A stretch of DNA of 64,000 nucleotides from Corticium candelabrum. Lineage: Eukaryota; Porifera; Homoscleromorpha; Homosclerophorida; Plakinidae. The stretch spans positions 603,682 through 667,681 of the forward strand of contig NC_085103.1 in the NCBI RefSeq assembly GCF_963422355.1. Reading direction: 5' to 3'. How positions within the stretch are numbered: the stretch's first letter is position 1; each line of letters starts with the position of its first letter. The position numbers were made by a program, and so were the translations under genes. Positions 43,964 through 55,299 of the stretch are shown here, piece after piece. The notes below the pieces were generated by a model. That model did no database searches and had not been told where the DNA came from. It saw nothing but the letters and a program-made list of their open reading frames with translations.

Positions 43964-44460
43964 CGACATGGAGACGAAGGCTGGATATGATGATTCTCAC
44001 ACTTCGACGTGCGACTTCACTGTTGCTGGAGTTTAGAAAGGGTTCATCGGGCATTCGTATGTTACATGAACTCCGACTTCTCCGGCATCAGTTGGGCATT
44101 TCCTGTTCGGGAAGTTGTGAGGTCACCATCAATCGGTTGAAAATGGAACTTAAGTCCAAGGTCGAGCGGACCAGGAGGCTGGAGAAGAATCGTAAGAAAC
44201 TTCGCCAGAACGGTTTGTTTCAACGAGATGCTGGACGGTTTTACAGAGAGTTGGGTAAGCAGACTATCCAGGTCACTTCTCCGCCATCCGAGTCTGAGAT
44301 CGAGCAGTATTGGGGTGGTATCCTAGAAACTGAGGTACATAGCAATGAGTCTGCCTTCTGGCTGAGACGTCAAACCGATGACAGTTCAGAAGGTTTAACG
44401 TCCTCGCCAGCGTCCTCGCTACCGTCGCGAGCGTCACCATCGTCATATTGTAAACTTAGC
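43964..44460 (+). pseudogene. non-LTR retrotransposon polyprotein fragment (pre-RT region)
   Basis: A first piece starts METKAGYDD and stops; a shifted frame then carries RLKMELKSKVERTRRLEKN, LFQRDAGRFYRELGKQ and SESEIEQYWGGI. This order (coiled region, FYRELGK, EEIExFW) is typical of the segment before the reverse transcriptase in many invertebrate non-LTR elements. The RT itself is absent. A serine-rich end near 44400-44450 then runs into unrelated DNA. Confidence 0.6.
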
Positions 44461-45032
44461 TTTATGTACACTGCAAATGTCTTAGCATGTGGTGTGCATG
44501 TACACCCGCCGAGGATTTGGCACTGTAGTGCTTCTCTACTCGTTTGTTGCTGCACTGCCCTTCCAGAAAGATACTATTGTCCATTGTTGTATGATTAGAC
44601 AGTTCTTTGCCTTGAGACAGAGGGATTATTATAAGTTGCTGTATTGTGTTGGCCACTACTATGGGAAGGACACATGTAACTGTATATAGATTAGTGTAAG
44701 GATTAGCCTAAGGGCTGCATGCTGAGTAAATAGTGTGTCGGGTAAATTGCCACTCGCTAATTTGAACCCATGCACATCCGCATATATGGACCAGAACTTT
44801 CCACAGCCATGTGCTGCAAAGATACGCTCAACCGTCATCTTCCGCAGAGCCGTATGTACACAGATTAAAGCCTTTGATCTTCCGTGCAGCCTCGTACAGG
44901 TAAAACAATGATAGCATAATTCCTGTACTGCAGGACCCGGAGTCCAGACTCTGACATTGACAAAGACTGGACAGGAAAGAAACACATTAAAATTTTAGAT
45001 TCACTGTTAACTTGGAGCCTTCTAGAGCCAAA

Positions 45033-46003
45033 GGATCCGTTAGTCTCGCGTAGCCAGACCCATTTCCGCTGCGTCATACTTCCGCGCGAAATGGGGTCTG
45101 GTGAACAGCCTTTGATGTGGTTGTGTGCCGCGTAGCCAGAAATCGGCTTTCTAAAGATCGGATTTAGTTTCATAACGCTTCACTAAAGACCAGACTGGTA
45201 TGCAGGCAGTGTAATCCTATCTCAATTAGCTTCTCTTGTTTCGTAGAGAACAACTCGAAGACTACAGCCAGAGCCGTTGCTGTTTGTGAAATCTGCATGT
45301 CTACAGCAGCAATTATTTAAACGCAGTCGCGGGAACGTTGACGTCGACAGGCTTCTATCTCCTAGGCAATCTGTCATGACGTCCTACCGCGTTGTACGCT
45401 TGTGTCACAACGGAGACTGAATGCGAACGTACTCGATGTAAAGCAATGCACAAAACACATAAAATGATTACCCAAACACAGAAAGACGAGTCTGACGACT
45501 CATCTTGTTTCGATGACGTCAGCTACAAGCCCTTCACTTCCAGCTACAACCAGCTATCACTCTCTGGACTGTCCACAGTCGCTTTAGACGTCAAAACAGC
45601 AAACAGCATCGAGCCTTTCCCATCGATTGAGTGCGTTCGCATTCAGTCGCCGTTGTGATTCAAGCGCACAACGCTAGACGTACACGTCGAGCCTGCCGAC
45701 GTCAACGTTCCAGCGGCCGCATTTAATTGCTGCTGTAGACATGCAGATTCACAAACAGCAACGACTCTAGCTGTAGTCTTCGAGTTGTTCTCTACGAACC
45801 AAGAAAAGCTAATGAGATAAGATTGCACTGCGTGCATACCAGTCTGGTCTTAGTGCAGCATTTAAGAAACCGAATCCAGTCTTTAGATAGCCGATTTCTG
45901 GCTACGCGGCACACAGCGACATCAAAAGCTGTTCACCAGACCCCATTCGCGTGAAAGTATGACGTGGCGGAAAGGGGTCTGGCTATGCGAGACTAACGGA
46001 TCC
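45033..46003. mobile_element. foldback element, about 330-bp arms
   Basis: Arms are inverted copies: tagtctcgcgtagccagacc at 45041 is matched by the complementary ggtctggctatgcgagacta near 45993. The outer ggatcc occurs on both sides. Each arm has the same internal order (gaacagc, gatcggattta-like, agagaacaactcgaag). The central 330 bp holds an open stretch (45392-45658) with no recognisable domain. Solo relatives lie at 11221, 19796 and 54806. Confidence 0.85.
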
Positions 46004-46794
46004 TGGCTAAGTTTGGCTCAGTTGCCCCAGTAACAACACCCCGGCCTACTGGCCCTGGTGTACGTCATCCCAGCTAGGAGAAGATCCAAGTCTAACTGTG
46101 CTACTGATCAGTTCTGCACAATTTGTGCCTGATCGTCTAGAATCGATGAGAAGAATGACTCACCGTAAGTTGGCAACAGACAACCGTTCTGGCTCTGCCG
46201 TGCTAGTTCTTCAATGCCTGAGCTCCCAAATGTATATTACGACCGGATCTCAAGACCCAGCTACCGACGGCGATAGGAACTACTCTGCTGTTCCGGCCAA
46301 ACCTTACCAACTAACTCTCTACTCACTATAATATATTATCTATCTTGACTACATATGGTTGCAACTCTGAGCAAGCTCATATACTAAGTAATACCACAAA
46401 AGTATGCCATAGTACGTGTCACAGTGAGTTGACTAAAGCAACTGGCAGAAAGAGCTATTTTGCAATTAGTCGAATCATGCTGTACCTAATGACGCGTATC
46501 CAATAATTTATGCCAAACCGTTTTTGGTACCATTTATATAAACCCGTATATACTGCATTTACTAATACAGTGATCTAAATGCTGCCACTTGATAGCAAGT
46601 TGTGAAACACACAAGATTACTAACATAAAATTTGATATCAACGACATTTAACGTATTGTAGCCTTTGTGCAGATTAGAAAGTATTTGCATTTAATATTGA
46701 CATTTGTAGGTGAGAATAAACATAAGAAATAACGTAAGATAGTGTGGTTTAATTTTAAATTCATTTCTGAGACGATTATACTCAAACCTCTTAC
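46004..46794. other. no recognised gene
   Basis: Intergenic or intronic DNA; short open stretches only. Confidence 0.4.
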
Positions 46795-46920
46795 CGAAAT
46801 CGGAATCTGTGGATTTTGGTGTTTCTGAAGGAGGAATTGTAGCAGCAGACGGCATGTTATTAAGTGAAGAAGATTGAGGTTTGGTGTCTGACGTTGCACA
46901 TAGTTGATTGTCAACAGGAA
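46795..46920 (-). CDS. candidate upstream exon, possibly of the giant GTPase gene
   Basis: A 126-nt exon with good splice sites (acceptor atattttag, donor ttcg|gtaaga), phase 1 on both sides. It encodes a Ser/Thr/Pro-rich 42-residue stretch including PSAATIPPSETPKSTDSDF. The 8-kb exon at 40980 has an acceptor (tatgaag) that also needs phase 1, and the joined reading frame stays open. The intervening 5.8 kb is transposon-rich. The link is inference from phase only. Confidence 0.4.
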
Positions 46921-47467
46921 CTAAAATATAGAAGATATTTGTCATAAACTTACAAAAGCATACAGCATGCTTTATGTAGCCAGTTACTTAGAGGTGACTT
47001 AGATACACTGCTACAGTAGTTTCAAAGTTTGAAGTACTCTTTTACAGCCCAGATGCAAACAAAAAAGTCACTTGCAAATAAAAATGAACACTATACCATA
47101 CTAAGTATCATATTATGAAGTTAAGTTCATGCCTGGTGTAGACAGATACTATTGCTCTAAGCCAAATGACGTACAGCCAAATTACGTATAGCCAGATTAC
47201 GTATAAATTATCTAATAAATGCATTGCCTATGTGTATTTTGCAGCTGTCTTTATAAAACGCATACGTAAAGATACAAAAAATAAATGTATTGCAGTAGGA
47301 ATGGCTATACAAATCAGAAAAAAGCAAACAAACAAGTGTGCATGGTTCAATACTGCACCAATTTTTTTAGGGTGCAATGACTAACTCACACTGTACTAAA
47401 TGTGTTACAATTTTCTGCAATGGTAAGTTAGTCATGGCACCCTCAATTTGGTACAGTATTGAACCAT

Positions 47468-47524
<57 letters not shown>

Positions 47525-47734
47525 TTTCTTTGCTCTTTGCTGATTTCTATAGCCCTTCATACTACAATACATTTATAATGGTTTTTTGTATTTTGTTTAT
47601 TCCCTTTTTGCATAAACTGTACCAGGTGCATACAGCTTATACAGGGTGCCTCCGAATAAACCCAAACTACAAAGAATGTGCATTTTCATCATTAGCTGAG
47701 TGAAACCAATGTGAGTGAAACCAGTGTGATTCAG
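46921..47734. other. no recognised gene; contains a (CA)n tract at 47469-47520
   Basis: A short inverted pair surrounds the CA tract (caatactgcaccaatttttttagggtgc-like words near 47345, mirrored near 47440), suggesting a small MITE. No gene seen. Confidence 0.4.
47469..47520. repeat. (CA)n microsatellite
   Basis: About 52 bp of pure CA. Confidence 0.97.
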
Positions 47735-49915
47735 AGTATGTCAGCTACATCCTACGAGGACTTGAAGAGGGTTTTCGGATTGGCGTTGACTATAGTCGCT
47801 TTGGCTAAATGAAACCAATTGTCGGCAAGACAGAATGCGTCGGTGGTATACGATTACTTACGCGAAAAGGAATGGCTTGGTAGAGTTGTACCAGTAAAGA
47901 GGTCACGGCGTGGGGTTCATGAGCCCTTTTGGCGTCATCCCAAAATCTCATCAACCGGGAAAGTAACGCTTGATAATGGACCTGTCGACTCCTCATGGAG
48001 TGAATGTAAACGATGGCATCGATAAGCAGCTGAGCCCATTGCCATATGCCCGCATTGACGACTACGCGCGCCTCGTTCTTCAGACCAGAAGGAGTACCCT
48101 GGTTGGCAAAACTGGATCTGCAGAGTGCCTATAGAGTGATACCTGTACATAGCGACGTCAGACTTCTGTTGGGAATGAGGTGGATTGGAAGAGTTTGTTT
48201 GGATACCGCTCTTCTGTTCGGGTTGCGCTCTGCTGGTAAGATCTTCTCAGCCGGTGGCGGATGCCTTGTTGTGGGCTATGTACCGTGCGGGCGTGTCTTC
48301 AGCGCTCCATTATTTAGACCATTTTCTCTTCTTCGGCGAGCCAGGATCCGAAGAGTATGCCAACAACGGGAGTCACGCATTGGCAACGCGCAGAAGTATA
48401 GGACTTCCGGTAGCGGAGCACAAGATCGAAGGCCCGGCCTGTTGCATGACATTTCTTAACATTGAAATTGACACAAACCAGGTTGCTTGCGTTTACCCGA
48501 GAATAAGCTGCGGCGCTTCTGTGAGCTGCTGAGGGAATGGTTGCACAAGCGAGGCTGTACGAAGCGAGCTGTTATCTCTGGTCGGTCTATTGCGCCATGC
48601 CGCCACAGTCGTTAAGGCTGGTTGAATATTTGTTCGGCGGTTGATCGTCTTGTCGGCGATTCCGAAGAAGTTGCACTTACACGTTCGGCTGCAAAACCAG
48701 CATGTCTTGTTTCAGCCGGATAACTCCACGGCTGTCGCAACGCTGCAGCGAGGTACGTGCCGAGATCCGCGAGTAATGCAACTGCTTCGCATGCATCATT
48801 TTGTGGCTGCACTAAGGTTTTACTTTTACGTCAGCGCACCTGCCGGGCCGGTGTAACACGCTCGAGGACGCCATATCTCGCAACCAAGCTTACTCAAGTG
48901 TTCTGGTTTCTTCGCAGTTGGCTCAGATTTCCCATACCGTCTCATCGGCCATCATCGACCTGGTGTGCGATCTAGTGGCAGACTGGACATCGGACGATTG
49001 GAACCGTCGGTTGCGCGCTTGCTTAGAGCAGGTATAGCTACGTCGACCGCCCGTTCGTATCGTTCGGGTTATGCACGGTATCGGAGGTTCCGCGTCAGTG
49101 CTCATGTGGTGCCTTTTCCAACGTCAGAACGGATCCTGTGCTTGTTCGTTGCGTCTTTTAGGCGATACTCAACTCTCTCATGCATCCACCAAGTGTTACC
49201 TGTCGGCGGTAGGGCACTGTCAGATTTCCCATGGCTATATTAACCCGTTCTCTACCCGCCTCCGGCGATTGGAGCTTGTGGTACGGAGAATCAAAAGGCT
49301 AAAAAGGCGGCAGTTCGTCGTGGACGCTTGTCCGTTACGCAGGAGGTGCTTATAGAATCTTGCATCACCAGTGATCTCCAACGGCTTCAGATATTGACGT
49401 GGCGATGCTATGGGGTGCTTGCTTCCTGAGGTTCTATAAGTTCCTTAGGGCTGGCAAATTCAGTTCCGTCTCGAGCAGCTTATGATCCCTCGGTTTGCCT
49501 GTCCGTCGAGGATGTCGCGATAGACTCACGTGCTGCTGCGCCGATCATATGCCTTGGGCTAAAGCAACCAAAGACAGATCCGTTTCGGCAGGGCGTCAAC
49601 ATCCATCTTGGCAAAACTGACTCGGACCTCTGCCCCGTTACCGTTGTGTTCCCATATTTGGCAAAACAGGAGCAGCACCGGGACCGCTATTTCTGTTTTG
49701 CGACGGCGCGAAACTGTCAAGAGGCGGCTTGGTAAGTGAGGTAAGAGGAGCGCTGGCTGCCAGTGGCCATTACCCCGCACGCTACGCACAGCACGGCTTC
49801 AGAATAGGGACAGCGACGGCAGCAGCAAGCCGGAGGTTAGAGGACTGGACTATCCAGACGCTGAGGAGATGGCACAGCGATGCGTACAAACGGTACGAAA
49901 AGTTGGATAAAAGAC
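47735..49915 (+). mobile_element. DIRS-like retrotransposon, frameshifted
   Basis: Reverse-transcriptase pieces in order: YILRGLEEGFRIGVDYSRFG; FMSPFGVIPKSHQPGK; LIMDLSTPHGVNVNDGI; WLAKLDLQSAYRVIPVH, LLLGMRW and DTALLFGLRSA; then ADALLWAMYRAG and ALHYLDHFLFFGE, where the usual YLDD reads YLDH. Downstream is a tyrosine recombinase: an SAM-like helical part (ATSTARSYRSGYARYRRF), QPKTDPFRQG, HGFRIGTATAA (the HxxR box) and WHSDAYKRYE with the catalytic Tyr. RT plus tyrosine recombinase is the DIRS signature. Many frameshifts and stops mean the copy is dead. Terminal repeats were not resolved. Confidence 0.85.
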
Positions 49916-49936
49916 TTGGGCTAGCTTTTCGAACTT

Positions 49937-50001
49937 GGGTTAGGGTTAGGGTTAGTGTTAGGGTTAGGGTTAGGGCTATGGTTAGGATTAGGGTTAGGGT
50001 T
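49937..50001. repeat. interstitial telomere-like (GGGTTA)n tract
   Basis: About ten TTAGGG-type units with a few variants (ttagtg, ctatgg, ttagga) start about 35 bp after the last recognisable recombinase codons of the DIRS-like element. Confidence 0.93.
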
Positions 50002-50179
50002 AACTAACCTAGTTGACTAACCTAGTTAACTAGACTAACCCTAGCACCTAGGCAATAAAAGTTGTTTGCGTAACTCTATAGTGTAGCATGTTGTTCACGC
50101 CAGTGTCGGGTGTTATGCCGGCTTGGGAGGAGTCGTGATCACCTTACATGTGATCACCTCTCTGTGTTGTGTTATGCAG

Positions 50180-50395
50180 GTGAAATATAATTTAGTTAAG
50201 GACCATGTGGGATGGGGTTCGGTCCATGGCCGAGCACCAACCTCACGCGCAGCTTGGGAATTCTAGCCGGACTCCACCCATTTTTCATGGCCTCCCTTTT
50301 CTAGAAAGATGGGCCGTTACGGAACAGAATGCAAACAAGAGACAAGATCCAGGTAAGAAGTTTGTTAGGAATAACGAGAATTCAATTTAAAGAAC
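50180..50395 (+). repeat. repeated exon-like module, copy 1
   Basis: From ATG 50226 it encodes MAEHQPHAQLGNSSRTPP and onward to a donor-like ccag|gtaaga at 50352. Similarity to copy 2 continues into the putative intron. It could be a dispersed repeat or a tandemly duplicated first exon. No family recognised. Confidence 0.55.
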
Positions 50396-50584
50396 GGTAA
50401 TCTAGTTGAATTCACTTATTCGGATCGGCCAAAGCACGGCAAGAAGGCGTATACGGTTGGCATCAAGTGTCAACGCGCATGCGTATAGCCTACCTCGGTT
50501 ACCCGCGAGTTAGCAGCTTCCGTGTCGATTGCTCCCCTTCCCGCCCTGTTTTCGGTGCTCTAATTTATCGTCATGTTAACTTCC

Positions 50585-50815
50585 CGTGAATGCGGTGTTT
50601 GACTCTTCCACGCAAACGTGGAATTGGGTCGGGTCCGGTCTGGGTGGCTGGAAACATGGCCGAGCACCGACCTCCCGCGGAACTTGGGAATCCGAGTCGT
50701 ACTCCACCCACTCTACATGGTCAAGCTTTCCTAGGCAAGCGGGCCGTTACGGAACGGCAAGGCAAACAAGAGAGAAGGTCCAGGTAAGACGTTTGTTAGA
50801 AATACCAAGAATTCA
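50585..50815 (+). repeat. repeated exon-like module, copy 2
   Basis: ATG 50656 starts MAEHRPPAELGNPSRTPP and runs to a donor-like ccag|gtaaga at 50783. Its length differs from copy 1 by one base, so the two exit in different phases. Confidence 0.55.
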
Positions 50816-50836
50816 AAGCGTACGTGTTAGAGTGAA

Positions 50837-51858
50837 GTTAAAGGGGAAGTCCAACAAAAATGAACCTACCTTGTATGAGTAGATCTTACCAAGACAAATC
50901 GATGGGTATAAGTTACTCCGTTATCTTTGCTTTTGTATACCAGAATGAGCGATGTTTCTGTGATGTGCAACGCCCACGCGCCTGCTCCGCGCTTTTTGGT
51001 GGATTAAGCTCCGCCCACTGGGAACGAATCAATGCGTTTACGGATGACTGCTACTGATATATCAAGAATGAGAAATGTGAATGCGAAGATATTATGAGGA
51101 TCTGCCTTCTTGCCGTCAGTGGTTCCTCTCTAAAGTATAATGGTGTCGCTAGAGTTGCTTTCCTGTCAGACTGTGAAGCAGAATTCCTCAATACCACCGC
51201 TTACCTAGAGAACGCGCTTGTGCTTAAATATTTGTTTATCCTTGTTCTTTTAATATCCGAAGAGAAACGTTCAGCGCGCCGTCTGGCGTGTGCTACAGAG
51301 GACGTTCCTATTTTCACATCCGGTCTGCTCACTTTCTCTTGCCGCTGATTGGTAGAAGGTTACAATCCCGAATGTGATAATAGGATCATCCTCTGTAGCA
51401 CACGCCAGACGGCGCGGCGCGCTGAATGTTTCTCTTCGGATATTAAGAGAACAAGGATAAACAAATACTCAAGCACAAGCGCGTTCTCTAGGTAAGCCGT
51501 GGTATTGAGGAATCCTGCTTCAAAGTCTGGCGGAAAAACAGCTCTACTGACACCATTTTACTTTAGAGAGGAACCACTGACGGCAAGAAGGCAGATCTTC
51601 ATAATATCTTCGAGTTCACATTTGTCATTCTCGATATATCCGTAGCAGTCATCCGTAAACGCATTGATTCGTTTGCAGTGGGCGGAGCTTAATCCACCAG
51701 GAAGCGCGGAGTAGGCGCGTGGGCGTTACACATCACAGAAACATCGCTCGTTCTCGTATACAAAAGCGAAGATAACGGAGTAAATTATACCGATCGATTT
51801 GTCTTCGTAAGAGCTACTCATACAAGTTAAGTTCATTTCTGTTGGACTTCCCCTTAAG
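50837..51858. mobile_element. TTAA-flanked foldback element, about 470-bp arms
   Basis: Left end ttaaaggggaagtccaac, right end gttggacttccccttaa. Along the whole length the two arms are inverted copies with scattered changes (for example ttcttgccgtcagtggttcc and its complement), around a centre near 51350. TTAA target sites are used by piggyBac- and Kolobok-type transposases. No protein is encoded. Confidence 0.88.
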
Positions 51859-54392
51859 CGGACACACGCCCTAGTATATGCAAAGACACGCCCTAGCAAT
51901 GGATCGCACCAATATACAAATGGCTTCTCCTTCTCGTGTTTCGCTATCGGCGCTACTGTTTTCCTATTCTCAAGCAGAAAGTTCAAGCAATCGATGTATA
52001 AGCAGCCGCTCTACTGTAGATCTCCTGCATCCAATTACCTGTGTCTTGTAACTATGCTAATTAGATGCATGGAGTAGGGTCATCCTACTTTCTGTTGCTT
52101 TCTTTATATCGTAAATCTGCTATATCTCGCTTTCCCTAAGTCACAGAGAAGTGAACTTTATACCGTTCAAAACCGCCATGCAAAACTTGGATTTCCGTTT
52201 ATCCGGGTTTCAAACTTTCTGGTAAACAGGGAAAAGCAGTATGATTCATGCATATGAAAGTAAGCTAGTAAGCTGCTAAGATCATAAAATATCATAATTC
52301 TATTAGGCAATTATCTTGTCACTACACATCCTGTACACTGTCATAAGCGAGCAGTTTTGGTCAGGCACCAGAGGAGGTAGACAGCCAGCGCAGCGCTACC
52401 TGGGCGGTCTTCAGCCAATAAGCACCTTCTAGGCCCCCTAAGTAATTAAACCACGTTCCTGCTTTGAGCCACTGTGAGTGCAACATCAGGATACTCTCTG
52501 AGTGTTCGTGACTCTTTCTATTATAAACTTTCTTGCTTTCCCGTGGTGGAAGCAACGCTTACGCGCGTTTGCCTGGCACAAATCAGCCAAAGTGGGGAGG
52601 TAGAGGCAGCATTCGACGGATTCATTCGACCATGCCTACTTGATGGATTATAGAGTTGCCACATTTCGTAACTCCTACGATTTCGCTTAATATTGGGTCA
52701 AGCAGAATACGTGAAAGTCGTACTATCTTGTACCGTTGGTGACTGCTTTGCAGGAAGGAAGAGTGAACAATAGTCAATGTTAGAATCTTATTAGGGTTAG
52801 AGTAAGGTGTGCTCATGCAGAGTAAGGTTTAGTACCAGTTGGAGACGTCTGACTTTAGTTACGTTACGTTTAACTGCCTTGCTAAAAGTAAGTCACCTGT
52901 AGGCGTTCCTTTAACGCACGCTAGCTTTCAACATTGCACAGAGTTGTGGTCACATACCGAAAACGGCGGAATAACGTAGGATAACTTACAATACAGCATT
53001 CTATAACGACTTGTTTTGTCTCATACATACAATAAAAAGCAAAGGTCCTAGAACCACGGAAAGACGGTACCTAGTGTAAACCACTGACAGGGTAACTATG
53101 TGAAGTCCACATGTAAACATAAATCACAAAGCAGCTCTTATCAGTCATTATTTAGAGTACATCCAGACATACAGCAGCACAGAAACAAAGCAAACAACTT
53201 CTAGAGAGGCCAAATTCGCCTATAACGCACGCTAGCTTTCTAGCTGCTCTGGGCACAGTGATCTAGGGAGTAATCAAATGTTAGTGGACAAAGCGAAATC
53301 ATAGAAAAGACATCTAGAGTATTCTATTTTTCCAAAACCAGAGGTCAAACTAAGAGTGCACTTCCTGGTCCAGTACTTAATTACCTAACAGGAAATACGG
53401 ACCACACGTGTTGAAACCGTAATCTCATTAGCCACTTTCGTGTAGAGAGTGAACGGGAACAGACAGTAGCTCGAGTAATAACCCCGTGTGTGAAAATGCT
53501 CAGTTAGTAGGCTAAAAATACGAGAGTGAAAGATAATTAAGACACAGCCCGTAGCTATCCGGAATTAAGTTCGTGTTCGGTGTTCTAATGGCTGCTGGAA
53601 AGGACTATAGATCGGTCTAGGTGTTAGAAACACCAATCGACAGCTAGAGTATGATATTACGTACCTGGTAGAGATGACTTTGGTTGTGAGTCCTTGGCTT
53701 CCTGGTTTGTTTTCGTGGACTTTGCACCCATAGCACGAGCAAAATAGCTTTGTTCTTGACTAGCTGTCTACCGTACGTTTGAACAAAAAATTTGCTCCAA
53801 CCTTCTAGAGACGAATTACAGAACGATATATTAGGCATGGGCCCAAGGTAATCGAACTAGATGTTTACCAGCCCCTTTGTTTGTGTTACGATGCAATCAG
53901 AACACTTCGAGACGCAAACGGCGTCCAGACGGTCTCGGCTTTACTCAGATATTTCTGCTCGAAGACGCAGCTCCTAGACACAGTTCAAAGCGCTTTACGC
54001 CACGTGATAAATGTAATTGTTAATTTCAATGACATGGAATGTTTTAGACTCGTGGTAATCAGAGAGCGCTTACGCACACCCTATGTAGGGATGCGAAGAA
54101 TCTAAATGGCGGCCGATACAAAAGTATCCAAACGCATCTGAACCGGATCTCTCAGAACTCATTACAGAGATCTTGGACTCAAGTAGCGCTCAACTTCAAA
54201 CGTTCCTAATGGTAGCCAGACTATCACCGCTGAAACTAGGCGCCTCAGCAGCCAGCTATCAGCAAGTAAAAAACCCCGATTTATTCTTTCACATTTTACA
54301 TTTTACTTTTGTCAGCCATGCTAGCGCCTCACTCGAAGCAGCTACAACGACGAGAGTCACACCAATCCAAAGACGTGCTATCTAGATTTTTA
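51859..54392. other. intergenic, no recognised gene
   Basis: Open stretches are short and without splice context. The word cgcacgctagctttc occurs near 52915 and near 53226, suggesting a decayed repeat. Nothing else supported. Confidence 0.4.
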
Positions 54393-54592
54393 AAAATTTG
54401 AGAAAATGACGGGTATGTAGGGATGGGTATGTACTTAATCATGCTCATCTCCTACATCACAATCTTTTTACCTAAATTAATTAAAGCGCAGCAGTCGTGT
54501 GTGACACTCACAGTACTGGATTGTGATGTAGGAGATGAGCATGATTAATTAAGTACATACTCATCCCTACATACCCATCATTTTCACAAAAT
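54393..54592. mobile_element. palindromic MITE, about 75-bp arms
   Basis: Left arm tgacgggtatgtagggatg and onward, right arm the complement, both including ctcctacatcacaatc or its inverse. The centre is about 50 bp. No coding content. Confidence 0.87.
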
Positions 54593-54805
54593 GTTTTTTT
54601 TATTTTTTACGTATTGTGACCGCGATGACAAAGACTACAGCCTTGTTTTTGGTCGTGCGGTTACAGCAGTATAGTACCGTGGTGTACTTTAATTCATTCT
54701 TCTGGCGTAGGCAATTGGGGAGCTGCTGTTTTAAAAGGCATGCTTCTCACATGGATGATGTGGAATTGATAGAGGCCAACCTAGCCTCCAGTATTATTAT
54801 TAGTC

Positions 54806-55022
54806 TTGCGTAGCCGGACCCCTTTCCGCCGCGTGATACTTCCGGGCGAATGGGTCTGGTGAACAGCTGTTGATGTTGCTGCGTGCTGCGCGTAGCCAGA
54901 AATCGGCAATCTAAGATCGGATTTAGTTTCTTGAACGCTTCCATTTCACTAGAGGCCAGATAATTTGGTATGCACGTACAGTGCAATCCTATAACTCAAT
55001 TAGCTTTTGTTGTTTCGAACAG
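54806..55022. mobile_element. solo arm of the 45033-type foldback family
   Basis: Starts tagtcttgcgtagccggacc and follows the left arm of the 45033 element for about 215 bp (gtctggtgaacagc, cgcgtagccagaaatcgg, gatcggatttagttt). No partner arm is seen nearby. Confidence 0.85.
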
Positions 55023-55299
55023 GGGCGTAGAGTGGCATGGGCTAGACCGGGCTACAACCCATCATTTGTAGGCGTGGCCGTAAAAATAGTGGACTGTAAA
55101 TACGTGTGATGACCAAAGCTTTATATAGTATATAGAACGCCCTTTTTCCAGTCTACCCCTGCCACTGATTCTACCGTATCAGTCAATTAAAAGCCAATAA
55201 AAATGGGTGGTAGTGATCTTGGCTGGTCCACTGCGTTTTCTCTCTGTTACCTAGTGCCTCTTCCGGCTGTTCCTTATGCACACATTGATCGTCCATCTG

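Noticed and set aside
45392..45658. 88-codon open frame in the foldback centre
   Set aside because: No recognisable domain, no splice or promoter context, and flanked by non-coding inverted arms.
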